A DNA stretch of 63,125 nucleotides from Mucilaginibacter sp. (GTDB lineage Bacteria; Bacteroidota; Bacteroidia; Sphingobacteriales; Sphingobacteriaceae), in NCBI GenBank assembly GCA_025352225.1, contig JANXTT010000103.1:1-63125 (forward strand), given 5' to 3'. The first letter of the stretch is position 1. Each line of letters opens with the position of its first letter. The notes below the pieces were generated by a model that searched no databases, was not told the origin of the DNA, and saw only the letters and a list, made by a program, of their open reading frames with translations. Position numbers and translations under genes: made by a program. Of this stretch, positions 46,692-55,293 are shown piece after piece.

Positions 46692-47933
46692 ATGCAAAAC
46701 GATAAACAACTTATTCCGCATTTATTCAGAACGGAGTATAGCAAAATTACAGCTGTACTTTGCAAACTGTTTGGTATTGCCCATATTGAACTTGCTGAAG
46801 ATATAGCCAGCGATACCTTTATGCAGGCAACCGAAACCTGGGGGTTGAAAGGCTTGCCCGAAAATCCTACTGCCTGGCTATACACCGTATCAAAAAACAA
46901 AGCAAAGGATTATTTGAAGCGGAATACGCTCTTTACCCAAAAGATAACCAGAGCCATTCAAAATGATCAAAACGAATGGTATGAGCTGGAGGTCGACCTG
47001 TCCAGTAAAAACATTAATGATAGTCAACTGCAAATGATGTTTGCCATTTGCCACCCCTGTATATCCGCAGAAGCGCAGATAGGGTTATCATTACGCATAC
47101 TTTGCGGTTTTGGTATTGAAGAAATTGCCGATGCCTTTTTAACGAATAAGGAAACCATTAACAAACGCTTATTCAGGGCTAAAGAAAAACTGCGAACAGA
47201 GGAGGTAAAAATCGAGTTTCCTAAAATTAAAGAGATAAGCAAACGGTTAGATGCTGTTTTGATTACGCTCTATCTATTATTTAACGAGGGTTATTACTCG
47301 CTATCTAAAAACACAATCCTACGCAAAGACCTATGCCTGGAGGCAATGCGCCTTAATTACCTATTGGTTGCCAACCCAAATACCAATTTGCCTCCCGTAA
47401 ATGCGTTGTTAGCATTGATGTGTTTCCATGCCTCGCGGTTTGAGGCCCGCACAGACCAGCATGGTGAGCCTGTTTTGTACGATGATCAGGATGTGAATTT
47501 ATGGAACCAGGAATTGATTGCCAAAGGGGAGTTTTATTTAAATGAGGCAGCCTCTGGTAATAGTTTATCCAAATATCATCTGGAAGCGGCTATTGCCTAT
47601 TGGCACACTAAAAAAAACAATACGCCAGAAAAATGGGAAAGCATTTTACAACTCTATAATAAACTGCTTATTATAGAATATTCGCCTATGGCCGCCCTTA
47701 ACCGTACCTATGCCCTGGCCAGGGCAAGGGATAAAGCTGATGCTATTATTGAGGCGGAGAAATTAAACCTATCAGGCAATCATTTGTACTTTTCGTTATT
47801 GGGATATTTGTACACCGGAGCAAACAACATTAAAGCATTGGAAAATTACCGCATAGCACTTAAAATAGCAAAATCAGACGCTGATAAAGCAAGCATCAAA
47901 AAGCAGCTTGAACGAATCTTAGCAAACAAATAA
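46692..47933 (+). CDS. ECF sigma factor with helical C-terminal extension (ECF42-like)
   Basis: 413 residues. Sigma region 2 (~10-75: HLFRTEYSKITAVLCKLFG, LAEDIASDTFMQATETW), region 4 (~110-165: LRILCGFGIEEIADAFLTNKETINKRLFRAKEKL), then a ~240-residue DUF6596/TPR-like extension (LYLLFNEGYYSL, EARTDQHGEPVLYDDQD, NRTYALARARDKADAI). This composition with an adjacent DGP-type YciI protein fits ECF42. No anti-sigma gene is nearby; the extension is the expected regulator in this group. Confidence 0.92.
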   Translation: MQNDKQLIPHLFRTEYSKITAVLCKLFGIAHIELAEDIASDTFMQATETWGLKGLPENPTAWLYTVSKNKAKDYLKRNTLFTQKITRAIQNDQNEWYELEVDLSSKNINDSQLQMMFAICHPCISAEAQIGLSLRILCGFGIEEIADAFLTNKETINKRLFRAKEKLRTEEVKIEFPKIKEISKRLDAVLITLYLLFNEGYYSLSKNTILRKDLCLEAMRLNYLLVANPNTNLPPVNALLALMCFHASRFEARTDQHGEPVLYDDQDVNLWNQELIAKGEFYLNEAASGNSLSKYHLEAAIAYWHTKKNNTPEKWESILQLYNKLLIIEYSPMAALNRTYALARARDKADAIIEAEKLNLSGNHLYFSLLGYLYTGANNIKALENYRIALKIAKSDADKASIKKQLERILANK

Positions 47934-47981
47934 TAAGTATTTATTTATTATTACATTAGCTCCTTCTTTACCTAGAATCCT

Positions 47982-48353
47982 ATGTATCGGCATTTATTTT
48001 TATCTGGCTTATTAGTTTTATTATTATTAGTATGTAAACCAAGTATTGCGCAAACAGCAGGAACACCAGGTAAAGACATTTCTAAGGTTATTTTTATTTG
48101 CACACCAAGCCGAGGAAAATTGTTAACACCACCGTTATATATAGTGTACGCACATAATAAAACATTTAAGGGATCTAGATTAGATAAAATAGACGCAAAT
48201 ATGATTAAATCAATTAATATCTTAAAGGATAGTATTTCCACCTGGAGATATGGCAAAGCAGCTAAAAATGGCGTTGTTGAGATTTATCTGAATGATGAAA
48301 AATACCCAAATGCTTACAAACTTTTAAAAGTAGATTCGGTCGAATTACATTAA
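47982..48353 (+). CDS. Small secreted protein with TonB-plug-like motif
   Basis: 123 residues. Signal peptide (LFLSGLLVLLLLVCKPSIAQ), short mature part. The stretch MIKSINILKDSISTWRYGKAAKNGVVEIYL matches the plug motif of SusC/TonB-dependent receptors (INVLKG... ARAANGVI), but no barrel follows. Could be a stand-alone plug-like or periplasmic signalling domain. Complete ORF with its own start. Confidence 0.7.
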   Translation: MYRHLFLSGLLVLLLLVCKPSIAQTAGTPGKDISKVIFICTPSRGKLLTPPLYIVYAHNKTFKGSRLDKIDANMIKSINILKDSISTWRYGKAAKNGVVEIYLNDEKYPNAYKLLKVDSVELH

Positions 48354-48354
48354 T

Positions 48355-48741
48355 TTATAACAAAACATCTGTATACCAACTACTTAACAATGTAAACACC
48401 AACGCTAAAATAGCCGGCAACGCTTGCTTAAAAAATATACCTCGGCCAACAGTAATTGCTCCATATACGCCCGCAATAATTACACAGCATAAAAAGAAAA
48501 TAGCCACATCCACGCTCCAGTTAACATCGGTTATTAATAATGACCAGATCAAGCCTGCGGCTAAAAAGCCGTTATATAAACCCTGATTAGCTGCCATGTT
48601 TTTGGTAGGGCCAAAAAGCTCTGCCGGAAAGGATTTAAAAACCTGCCGGCCTTTTGTGTTCCATGCAAACATTTCTATCCATAATATGTACAAGTGCTCC
48701 AAAGCAACTAATGCGGTTAATATATGAGCCGTTAATTTCAT
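48355..48741 (-). CDS. DUF1304-family membrane protein
   Basis: 128 residues, four membrane helices, with the DUF1304 pattern LVALEHLYILWIEMFAW and ANQGLYNGFLAAGLIW. Function unknown. Converges with the preceding gene (1 base). Confidence 0.88.
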   Translation of the reverse strand: MKLTAHILTALVALEHLYILWIEMFAWNTKGRQVFKSFPAELFGPTKNMAANQGLYNGFLAAGLIWSLLITDVNWSVDVAIFFLCCVIIAGVYGAITVGRGIFFKQALPAILALVFTLLSSWYTDVLL

Positions 48742-49163
48742 GATGATGTATATTAGTTATAACGATTATATCTTTAGATAGTTGATACGAGACGGTTGCA
48801 AAATAAATCCCAGTTGATTTAGCTGAATATTTTCATTTTATTTTTTCCGCTTTGAACGTTTCATTTTACTTGTGTTTTTTTATTTTACCGTTTTTCAACC
48901 CCTTTTTTGCGGGCTATTGGGCAAAGGCTTTTCATTTTTTGATTGTGGTCTTCAAATACGGCAAGTATTGCGCTTGCTTTTTCTTCCTTACATTAGCTTC
49001 GGCAATCAATATTTTTAAGATTCTTAACAAAGCACTATTAATATTCAATAGATAATCCCTTTAATCCAATAAACCTACGGTTTGAAAATAAGCAATAAAT
49101 CTTCGCCGGAAATTTCTGAAAGCCGACTTTCGTTTGTGTGAGCAATCATTATGCCCCTAGAGG
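48742..49163. other. Gene-free stretch before the island edge
   Basis: About 420 bases, AT-rich. A plus-strand frame 48852-49055 encodes mostly Phe/Leu/Tyr residues and looks like chance; not called. Confidence 0.4.
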
Positions 49164-49253
49164 CTACCAACCTTTTTGCATGGCTTCATTCACTAAGCTC
49201 TCTAATGACTTGGGATCACGAGATTCAATTATCTTATATTTTTTTTTATCCAT
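49164..49253 (-). pseudogene. Truncated DUF1737-like fragment
   Basis: Minus strand: 29 residues beginning MDKKKYKIIESRDPKSLESL and ending NEAMQKGW before TAG (49164-49166), then PLGA and TAA. DUF1737-type proteins continue past the GW with Q-P/L-x-G, so the TAG looks like a Gln codon turned stop; the rest is missing. Confidence 0.45.
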
Positions 49254-49317
49254 TGTTTAAAGTTACTTTAATCTTTTGTAATGGCAATCTGATATTTATT
49301 TGTCCCCTAAAAACAAT

Positions 49318-49348
49318 AAGCCCCGTAAATATTTAATTTACAGGGCTT
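49318..49348. terminator. Hairpin next to the tRNA-like scar
   Basis: A 13-bp stem with one C-A mismatch (49318-49330 with 49336-49348). On the minus strand it lies directly after the tRNA-like sequence and is followed by TTATTGTTTTT, as expected for the terminator of a tRNA gene. Confidence 0.6.
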
Positions 49349-49360
49349 TACTTTTATAGA

Positions 49361-49380
49361 GGCGGAATGGACGGGTCACG
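49361..49380 (-). repeat. Possible attachment-site scar: tRNA 3'-end-like sequence
   Basis: On the minus strand this reads like a T-stem 3' strand, acceptor 3' strand and discriminator of a tRNA (CCCGTCCATTCCGCC), but the 5' part of a T-arm and everything before it do not fold, so no complete tRNA is present. It would be the duplicated tRNA end left by integration of the island to its right. The partner copy lies outside the window, so this remains inference. Confidence 0.35.
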
Positions 49381-49641
49381 AACATCGTTCATAACTGTCT
49401 ATATATCACATATTTATATTTTCAAATAATCAACTACTTTACGAATCACGCAATGGATAAATGATTCTAAATCGTTGGTATAAATATAGCAAATAAAGTA
49501 GAAGAAGAAAAGTAGAAATGTTTTTTATAGTCGAAGTACTGTTAAATATAGTCGATTGGAGTAAAATCCACCGTTGGGGTCCTTTTTACACCCCAGCGAA
49601 TTTATTTATGTGTCATAGGCGGCTTTATGAGGCTAATGAAT

Positions 49642-51783
49642 TTAAGATACAACTGTTCCGCTGCTCACCAGGTTGATATGGGCGAGGAAAATTTCCAGTC
49701 CCTCAAAATCATAGAAATTCTGTTTAAGCAAATATTTCTGGTAGTTCACCGGCAGGTAAATGCCCCATTTGGAATAAGAGATAAGGTCCTGGTTGTCCCT
49801 CAACGCAGCATCCAGGAAATCGTCAGCGCACGGTATATTGGCCAGTGTAAGCGCCAGCATTTGCCGGACCCCTGCGAGATCCGCTCGGAAAGCGAAACTG
49901 CTGCTTTCTTCGTCGTAGATAATTTCGTCCCCGCTTTTGACACGGTTCAGGATAAAATGAAGGCTTTTATTGATCCGGGTTCCCTGGAAAGTATACAGGA
50001 TGCTCTCGGATTCCTTTTGTAAGACAGGCCGGTCGAAGGCCAGGTCTTCCACGTGGTACTGGGAGAATTGCCCGCGGGTAACAGCCAAAACCTCCGCCGC
50101 GGCAGAATCGAGTTCCCGCCATTGCGTTTCCGTCACCAGCAGTTCGAGCATGCGCTCGCGGATCCGGGGGTGAATTTCCATGCCGGATCCGAAGAATTTT
50201 GGTTTCTTGCCGTCCATAGCCGGTATGACAGCGATCTTCTTACTCTTATCGTCAATATCCACGACCTTCCATATCCTGGCCGCAAGCAGGATATTTTCAT
50301 CAATATCGATGATCGATAGCAAGGGGATCTCGCCGATAGTCTTATCGCCGTGAACTACTTTATAATTGGGGTCTGTTTTAAAAACGCTGTAAAAGTCTCG
50401 GGAGTTGACCATCCTTTCGCCTTCCAGCCCGATGATCAGGTCATTGCCCACTAGTTCCAGGGAATCCTTTTTGAGCAGTTCCCGAGAAATGGCCACCAGG
50501 GCGGTCTCGTCGATTAGCTTAAAGGCATGGTTATGGAGCATCCTTTCTTTGAGTACATCAAAGGTGCAGCCCGATAACTGTTTTACCGTGGAAAGCAGCT
50601 GGTGCAGAAAAATATCATAGGCATAGGCGCTGGCGTAGACCGGCTCGATAAAACCGTCCCGGTAAAGCGAGTAACAGGCAAGTGACTGCACCAGGCTCCA
50701 GTTGCCTGTTGCGTAAAACAGAAGCGAGCTGGTCATACCGTCCTTCCTGCCGCTGCGGCCCACGCGCTGGATCAGCGAAGCGATAGAACTGGTGGCATCT
50801 ACTTGGACCACTTTATCCACCGAGCCGATATCGATTCCGAGTTCCAGGGTCGAGGTACAGGCAATCGCAAATGGATAGCGGCGGTTGGTCTTGACAAATT
50901 GTTCGATGTATTCCCGCAGTTCCCGGTCTACGGAAGAATGATGGGAGAAATAATAAGGGTGCCCCCCGACGCGGTCGGATATCTTTTTCAGCTTGACCGC
51001 GATCTCCTCGGCGCGCCCGCGGCTATTCGGGAAGATAAGCACCTTGTGGTCCTGCACGTTGAGGTAAAGGTCTTTTAAAAGGTTGAGCGGCAGGTCAGCG
51101 CCCTCGCCTTCGTAGTATTTAAAGTGGGCTTCCATCTCCTTGGCTGATTTATCCCTGAGGACAACCGTTCCTTCTGGTTCGCCCGTCATGGCTTTCACTG
51201 CCTGGAAATCACCGATGGTAGCCGACAAACCGATCACCTGGAAACGGCCCTTGCACTCCAGTTGCAGGCGGTACAAAAGGGATTGCAATTGCACGCCGCG
51301 ATTCGTACCTATAAACGAATGGATCTCGTCAATAATGACATAGGAAAGGCTGCCGAATAAGTGACGGATATTTTGCGGCTTATTCGCGAACATAGCTTCC
51401 AGCGACTCGGGGGTGATCAGCAGAACCCCGGAAGGGCTTTTGATCAGTTTTTCCTTTTTTGTCTTGTTGGCTTCCCCGTGCCACTTGGTCACGGTCACGT
51501 CGAGGTATTCGCAAAGCTGTTCGACCCGGTTAAACTGATCGTTGATCAGGGCGATCAAGGGCGAAATATAAACAACCTTTACACCAACCGTATTAAAATC
51601 AACGCTGGATAACACCGGTAAAAAGGCCGCTTCTGTTTTTCCGGATGCCGTGCGGGAGGCCAAGATATAATGTTTGGCAGAACCCATTATATGCTTGATC
51701 GCGGCATATTGGATGGGGCGCAGGGATTCCCAGCGTTGGTCCCGGATAAATTTCCGGATGGGTTCGGCGAGCAGTTCAAACAT
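49642..51783 (-). CDS. sngC: Lhr/BrxHI-like DEAD/DEAH helicase (Shango SngC-like)
   Basis: 714 residues from the ATG at 51783, one base after the ATPase stop; an upstream ATG (51834) lies inside the ATPase gene and gives an unlike N-terminus. SF2 motifs: ASRTASGKTEA (I), YISPLIALINDQ (Ia), TPESLE, DEIHSFIGTNRG (II), GLSATIGD (III), ACTSTLELGIDIG (V), QRVGRSGRK (VI). C-terminal winged-helix-type region. The Lhr-like class recurs in BREX (BrxHI) and Shango. Third gene of the minus-strand operon. Codon use is GC-richer than the backbone. Confidence 0.9.
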   Translation of the reverse strand: MFELLAEPIRKFIRDQRWESLRPIQYAAIKHIMGSAKHYILASRTASGKTEAAFLPVLSSVDFNTVGVKVVYISPLIALINDQFNRVEQLCEYLDVTVTKWHGEANKTKKEKLIKSPSGVLLITPESLEAMFANKPQNIRHLFGSLSYVIIDEIHSFIGTNRGVQLQSLLYRLQLECKGRFQVIGLSATIGDFQAVKAMTGEPEGTVVLRDKSAKEMEAHFKYYEGEGADLPLNLLKDLYLNVQDHKVLIFPNSRGRAEEIAVKLKKISDRVGGHPYYFSHHSSVDRELREYIEQFVKTNRRYPFAIACTSTLELGIDIGSVDKVVQVDATSSIASLIQRVGRSGRKDGMTSSLLFYATGNWSLVQSLACYSLYRDGFIEPVYASAYAYDIFLHQLLSTVKQLSGCTFDVLKERMLHNHAFKLIDETALVAISRELLKKDSLELVGNDLIIGLEGERMVNSRDFYSVFKTDPNYKVVHGDKTIGEIPLLSIIDIDENILLAARIWKVVDIDDKSKKIAVIPAMDGKKPKFFGSGMEIHPRIRERMLELLVTETQWRELDSAAAEVLAVTRGQFSQYHVEDLAFDRPVLQKESESILYTFQGTRINKSLHFILNRVKSGDEIIYDEESSSFAFRADLAGVRQMLALTLANIPCADDFLDAALRDNQDLISYSKWGIYLPVNYQKYLLKQNFYDFEGLEIFLAHINLVSSGTVVS

Positions 51784-51784
51784 C

Positions 51785-53098
51785 TTATAATTCCTCGATA
51801 TCTTCCAGCAGGAGGTCATTCGGCCGTTCATCATGGACCACCAGGTTGCCGAATAATTGTTTTTTGTCCAGGGAAGGATTTTGGCGTAGCAGGCTCAGGA
51901 TGCTCAAAAAATCCCGGATGACCTCGCGTGGTGTCAAAAACTCGCTCGCGCCGGGTTTATTAAATAATTCTTCCATAAAGAACAGGATATCCTCGTCGGT
52001 TACGGTCATGCTAACGCTATAGTTGAATTCAAAGATATCCTTCAGCGTTTTAAGCAATACGAATATTTGGTTATGATCGAGCGGTAGTAGGCGGATAACA
52101 GGCTGCGCGAAGTCACGAATCTCCCTGGTCTCAAAACGGTTGGTCTCAAGGCGGGATTTTAGCGCCTGGTAGCTGAACAACCCCCGGCGTTCGTTCTCCA
52201 GGAAGTCAAGTGTACCGGCGATGTTCAGAAAGAGGTTGCTGACCTTGCCCTGGAAGCAGTCGTTATAGATCGTCAGGATCTTTTCATAGTTCTTTTCCCG
52301 CATGGCCGCCGTGCCGATCTTGTACAGATTAACGGCCTCATCAAGGTTGATCATAAAGCCATTATAGCCCATGCTGACAAATAGCTTGCACCAGTTTTTC
52401 AGCATATCATAATAATTCAGATCATTGATATATTCCCTGACGCCGAGGTCCTTCCGCGCTTCGATCTTGGTATGGTATTCTCCTTTAAGCCATTTCAGCG
52501 CGTTACGTTTCAATTGATCGTCCCCGCCAATAAAGCCTTGATAATACTTCATGATGACTAGCGCGAAGTCAAAGCCGCCTACCTCGGTAATGCTGTTAAC
52601 GGTGGCCAGTATATTCGCCTCGATCTTGGGCAAATGAACGGCATCACGGATCGCGGTCATCGGTATTTGATGTTCCTGGCATGTTTTTAATAGCATTTGT
52701 TCGATCCATTTTTCCAGCAGCACCGGTAAAGCGCCGCCTTCCGGCATGGTTTGAATGGCGATATTATCCATGATGGCGGCATATAGGGCCCGCCCTTTGC
52801 CGTCATTCGAGTACAGACGATTGTCAGGCGTGAAATCCGCCTGGGCGACCACAAATTTCTGTTTGAGCGCTACCGTATTAAGCAGGTGCAGGATGAAAGA
52901 TTTACCGGAGCCGTATTCCCCTATCCAAAACTTCACAATGCTGTGGCCGTTTTTGACATCATTCAAAGCCTGTAAAAAAGCTTCCACTTCGGTAGAGCGC
53001 CCGACGGTGATATGTTGCACGCCGATCTTCGGGACGACGCCGCCCACGAGGGAATTAATAATGGCAGTGGCTTCTTTTGGCTTTAGTCCGGGTATCAT
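51785..53098 (-). CDS. sngB: DUF2791/BrxD-like P-loop ATPase (Shango SngB-like)
   Basis: 437 residues. Starts MIPGLKPKEATAIINSLVGGVVP and HITVGRSTEVEAF, the usual opening of DUF2791 ATPases. Walker A IGEYGSGKSFILHLLN (~63-72), Walker B-like GFMINLDEAVNLYK (~245). Related to BrxC/BrxD of BREX and to SngB of Shango. Starts with a 4-base ATGA overlap with the TerB gene stop, so translation is coupled. Confidence 0.9.
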   Translation of the reverse strand: MIPGLKPKEATAIINSLVGGVVPKIGVQHITVGRSTEVEAFLQALNDVKNGHSIVKFWIGEYGSGKSFILHLLNTVALKQKFVVAQADFTPDNRLYSNDGKGRALYAAIMDNIAIQTMPEGGALPVLLEKWIEQMLLKTCQEHQIPMTAIRDAVHLPKIEANILATVNSITEVGGFDFALVIMKYYQGFIGGDDQLKRNALKWLKGEYHTKIEARKDLGVREYINDLNYYDMLKNWCKLFVSMGYNGFMINLDEAVNLYKIGTAAMREKNYEKILTIYNDCFQGKVSNLFLNIAGTLDFLENERRGLFSYQALKSRLETNRFETREIRDFAQPVIRLLPLDHNQIFVLLKTLKDIFEFNYSVSMTVTDEDILFFMEELFNKPGASEFLTPREVIRDFLSILSLLRQNPSLDKKQLFGNLVVHDERPNDLLLEDIEEL

Positions 53099-55092
53099 GA
53101 TTGTTTTAGTTGTTGAAAATATGCAGGGTTGATGGTATAGTTTTCTTCGTCCGTTTCGATCAACAGGTCGTCCAGGATATCATAAAAGTCCTCGTTGAGG
53201 CCGTTGATCAGGGTGTTTTTAAACAAGCCTTCGTTTCTGCAGAAATCGTCGACTTCGTCCGCGGATAATTGGAAACTGCTCATTTCGAAAAGCTCCAGCA
53301 GGACGGCTGCCACAGGGCTGATTACCACCTGGAACGAAGGGTTTCCGGGTGCGGTCGGCGCAGGCGGGCGCATAGCTATTACCGATGTGCCGTCAATAGC
53401 CGGTACTGCAATTGCAGCAGGGCGCTCCGGTTCGGCCGAGACAGCACCCGGTTCCCCTTCCTCGGCCAGGTATTCGTTCAGGATCATGACTGTACCGGTA
53501 AATTGCTTTTCCGCTTCGGCAACCGCATCGCGGTTGATGGTAATGGATTTGCGCACCGGGGTATAAAATTCGGCTATTTTGTCGGCGATCCCCTCGAAAT
53601 CCTTGGTACGGATATATTCGTTCAGCAAGGCATCAAATCGCTGCACTTCCGCGGGGCCGGCGAAAAGCTGTTTTTCCATAGCCTTACCCATGGGTTTGTA
53701 AACCTTGGTTTGCAGCATACTTTGCCGGAAATATTCCGCGAAGTAGCGCAGTGACGTTCCCTTGTCGACCGCCGCATAGAATTTTGAAGCTTCTAGATAT
53801 AAACCTTCAAGGGAAGGGTTTTCCGTGTTCAGGCGGATCAGTTCAGTAAGTTCCTGTTCAAAAGCAGCGCTGCCGGATGCCCGGTAATAAGCGATGTCTA
53901 GTTGAAAAAGTTCCCGCCAGCGATTGGTGTTTTGAATATTCAATTCAATTTCGGTCGGTTCGTCCGGCTGGGCGATCGTCTCAAGGTTTTTAGCGATCAA
54001 CATGGTGACGGGATTCAACAACTTCTCGGTCACCGCTGCCATCAGTTCTGCATTGGCATAGGTGTCCAGGGTTACCTTGCGCTTATGATGGTAACGGTCT
54101 CTTACCGCCTGTTCGCAATGTTTGTAGACCAGTTCAAAAAACATATTACTGCCGGTTTGCATGGTCGACTTATAGTTTGGGCTGTTCAGGTGATATCTGA
54201 ACAGCTTCCTGGCCAGCAGGTCGCATAAAATGACCATTTCGGCATTCAGCGAGGTTCCCTGCTGCCCGCAGTAGACCTCCAGGGAAGTCGTCACTTTAAT
54301 ATATAGCTTCAGGATCTCCATGCAGCAAAATTCGACCCCCGAGAATTTATTGGTGTTCAGCCAAATGTAGTTGAGGAATTTCTCCTCGTTCTTATTGAGC
54401 TTTAAAGCTTCGCGGTATTTCTTTCGCCAGTCATAATATTCATTATAGCCGTGTCCCCAGCTCTGGGTGCGCATGAGCCCAGCATAGTCTTCCTTAGCGG
54501 TCATGATGTTCCGGATAAAGGACCTGGAGTAATTCAGTGTTTTAGGGCACATTGAGGCCAGGTCGTTCAGTTGCCGCTCCAGCAAGGATAGCTGCTGGTG
54601 TTTCTCGAACGCGTTCAGCAGGTCATAATAAAGGATAAAGGCGTAGTTGGTTTGGTCTTGAATGTCCCAAAGTTCCTGGCGCAGGAACGCTTCCTTGAAC
54701 AGGTTATAAAATTCCTTTTGCTGTTTATTGGCATTGGACAGCTCCCTGGCGGAATAAATATAGGTCATGGGCCAGTTGGGAATCCCGCTATGGTATTTCT
54801 TTAGGGTGACGGTCTGCTCATAATCGATCTGGTGAACCCTGGTGTCAATATCAATGATACTTTCATCCGGGATCCCGGGCGTATAAGGAGGTGTGTTATA
54901 AATGGGTGTTATTTCAATGGTCACGATAGCTTTTGGTCTTTGCACCGGCGGGTCACGCCGGTAAGGTTCATTGATGGTAGCGGTCTTTAAGAACGGATTG
55001 TTTTTGACAGGTTTTTGATTGCCGCCCTTGGGTTTCGGGCCGGTAGCATAAATGATCCAGAAAAACAATATGATTATAATCGCTATGAACAT
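53095..55092 (-). CDS. sngA: TerB-N/TerB-C domain membrane-anchored protein (Shango SngA-like)
   Basis: 665 residues. N-terminal membrane helix (IAIIIILFFWIIYA, ~3-17) with a Lys/Pro-rich linker; TerB_N domain (~95-330: PNWPMTYIYSARELSNANKQ, FLRQELWDIQDQTNYAFILYYDLL, LERQLNDLASMCPKT); a long helical middle; TerB_C domain at the end (LELFEMSSFQLSADEVDDFCRNEGLF ... FYDILDDLLIETDEENYTI). TerB modules are known from tellurite-resistance and stress or phage-defence proteins. First gene of the minus-strand trio. Confidence 0.9.
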   Translation of the reverse strand: MFIAIIIILFFWIIYATGPKPKGGNQKPVKNNPFLKTATINEPYRRDPPVQRPKAIVTIEITPIYNTPPYTPGIPDESIIDIDTRVHQIDYEQTVTLKKYHSGIPNWPMTYIYSARELSNANKQQKEFYNLFKEAFLRQELWDIQDQTNYAFILYYDLLNAFEKHQQLSLLERQLNDLASMCPKTLNYSRSFIRNIMTAKEDYAGLMRTQSWGHGYNEYYDWRKKYREALKLNKNEEKFLNYIWLNTNKFSGVEFCCMEILKLYIKVTTSLEVYCGQQGTSLNAEMVILCDLLARKLFRYHLNSPNYKSTMQTGSNMFFELVYKHCEQAVRDRYHHKRKVTLDTYANAELMAAVTEKLLNPVTMLIAKNLETIAQPDEPTEIELNIQNTNRWRELFQLDIAYYRASGSAAFEQELTELIRLNTENPSLEGLYLEASKFYAAVDKGTSLRYFAEYFRQSMLQTKVYKPMGKAMEKQLFAGPAEVQRFDALLNEYIRTKDFEGIADKIAEFYTPVRKSITINRDAVAEAEKQFTGTVMILNEYLAEEGEPGAVSAEPERPAAIAVPAIDGTSVIAMRPPAPTAPGNPSFQVVISPVAAVLLELFEMSSFQLSADEVDDFCRNEGLFKNTLINGLNEDFYDILDDLLIETDEENYTINPAYFQQLKQS

Positions 55093-55293
55093 GACAAGGT
55101 TAAAAATATCTAATATAAAGCATATTTTTGAGTGTGCGCAAATCTATTTCTTAACGGCGCTGTTCTCCGCTATTAAACATTTAGAAATAGTCAGGTTGAT
55201 AGATATTATTGACAGAGAATTTATTAAATAGCGGTCGACATTAAGCAAATAATAAGTGTATCTTTATTTTCAGCCATAATCCTTAGTCAACCA
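55093..55293. promoter_or_regulatory. Divergent regulatory region of the two defence operons
   Basis: 201 bases, AT-rich, between sngA-like (minus) and the phosphoesterase (plus). It carries an 8-bp inverted repeat with arms 55167-55174 and 55227-55234 (CCGCTATT/AATAGCGG, 52 bases apart), a possible operator. A near -7 box TATCTTTA at 55259-55266 serves the plus strand. Confidence 0.4.

Noticed and set aside
48852..49055. 67-residue Phe/Leu-rich open frame
   Set aside because: Composition is that of AT-rich noncoding sequence; no start context or family pattern.
49642..53098. BREX type 2 system (BrxD plus BrxHI)
   Set aside because: The ATPase and helicase are of that class, but PglX, PglZ, PglW and BrxC-size genes are absent and a TerB protein is present, which fits Shango better.
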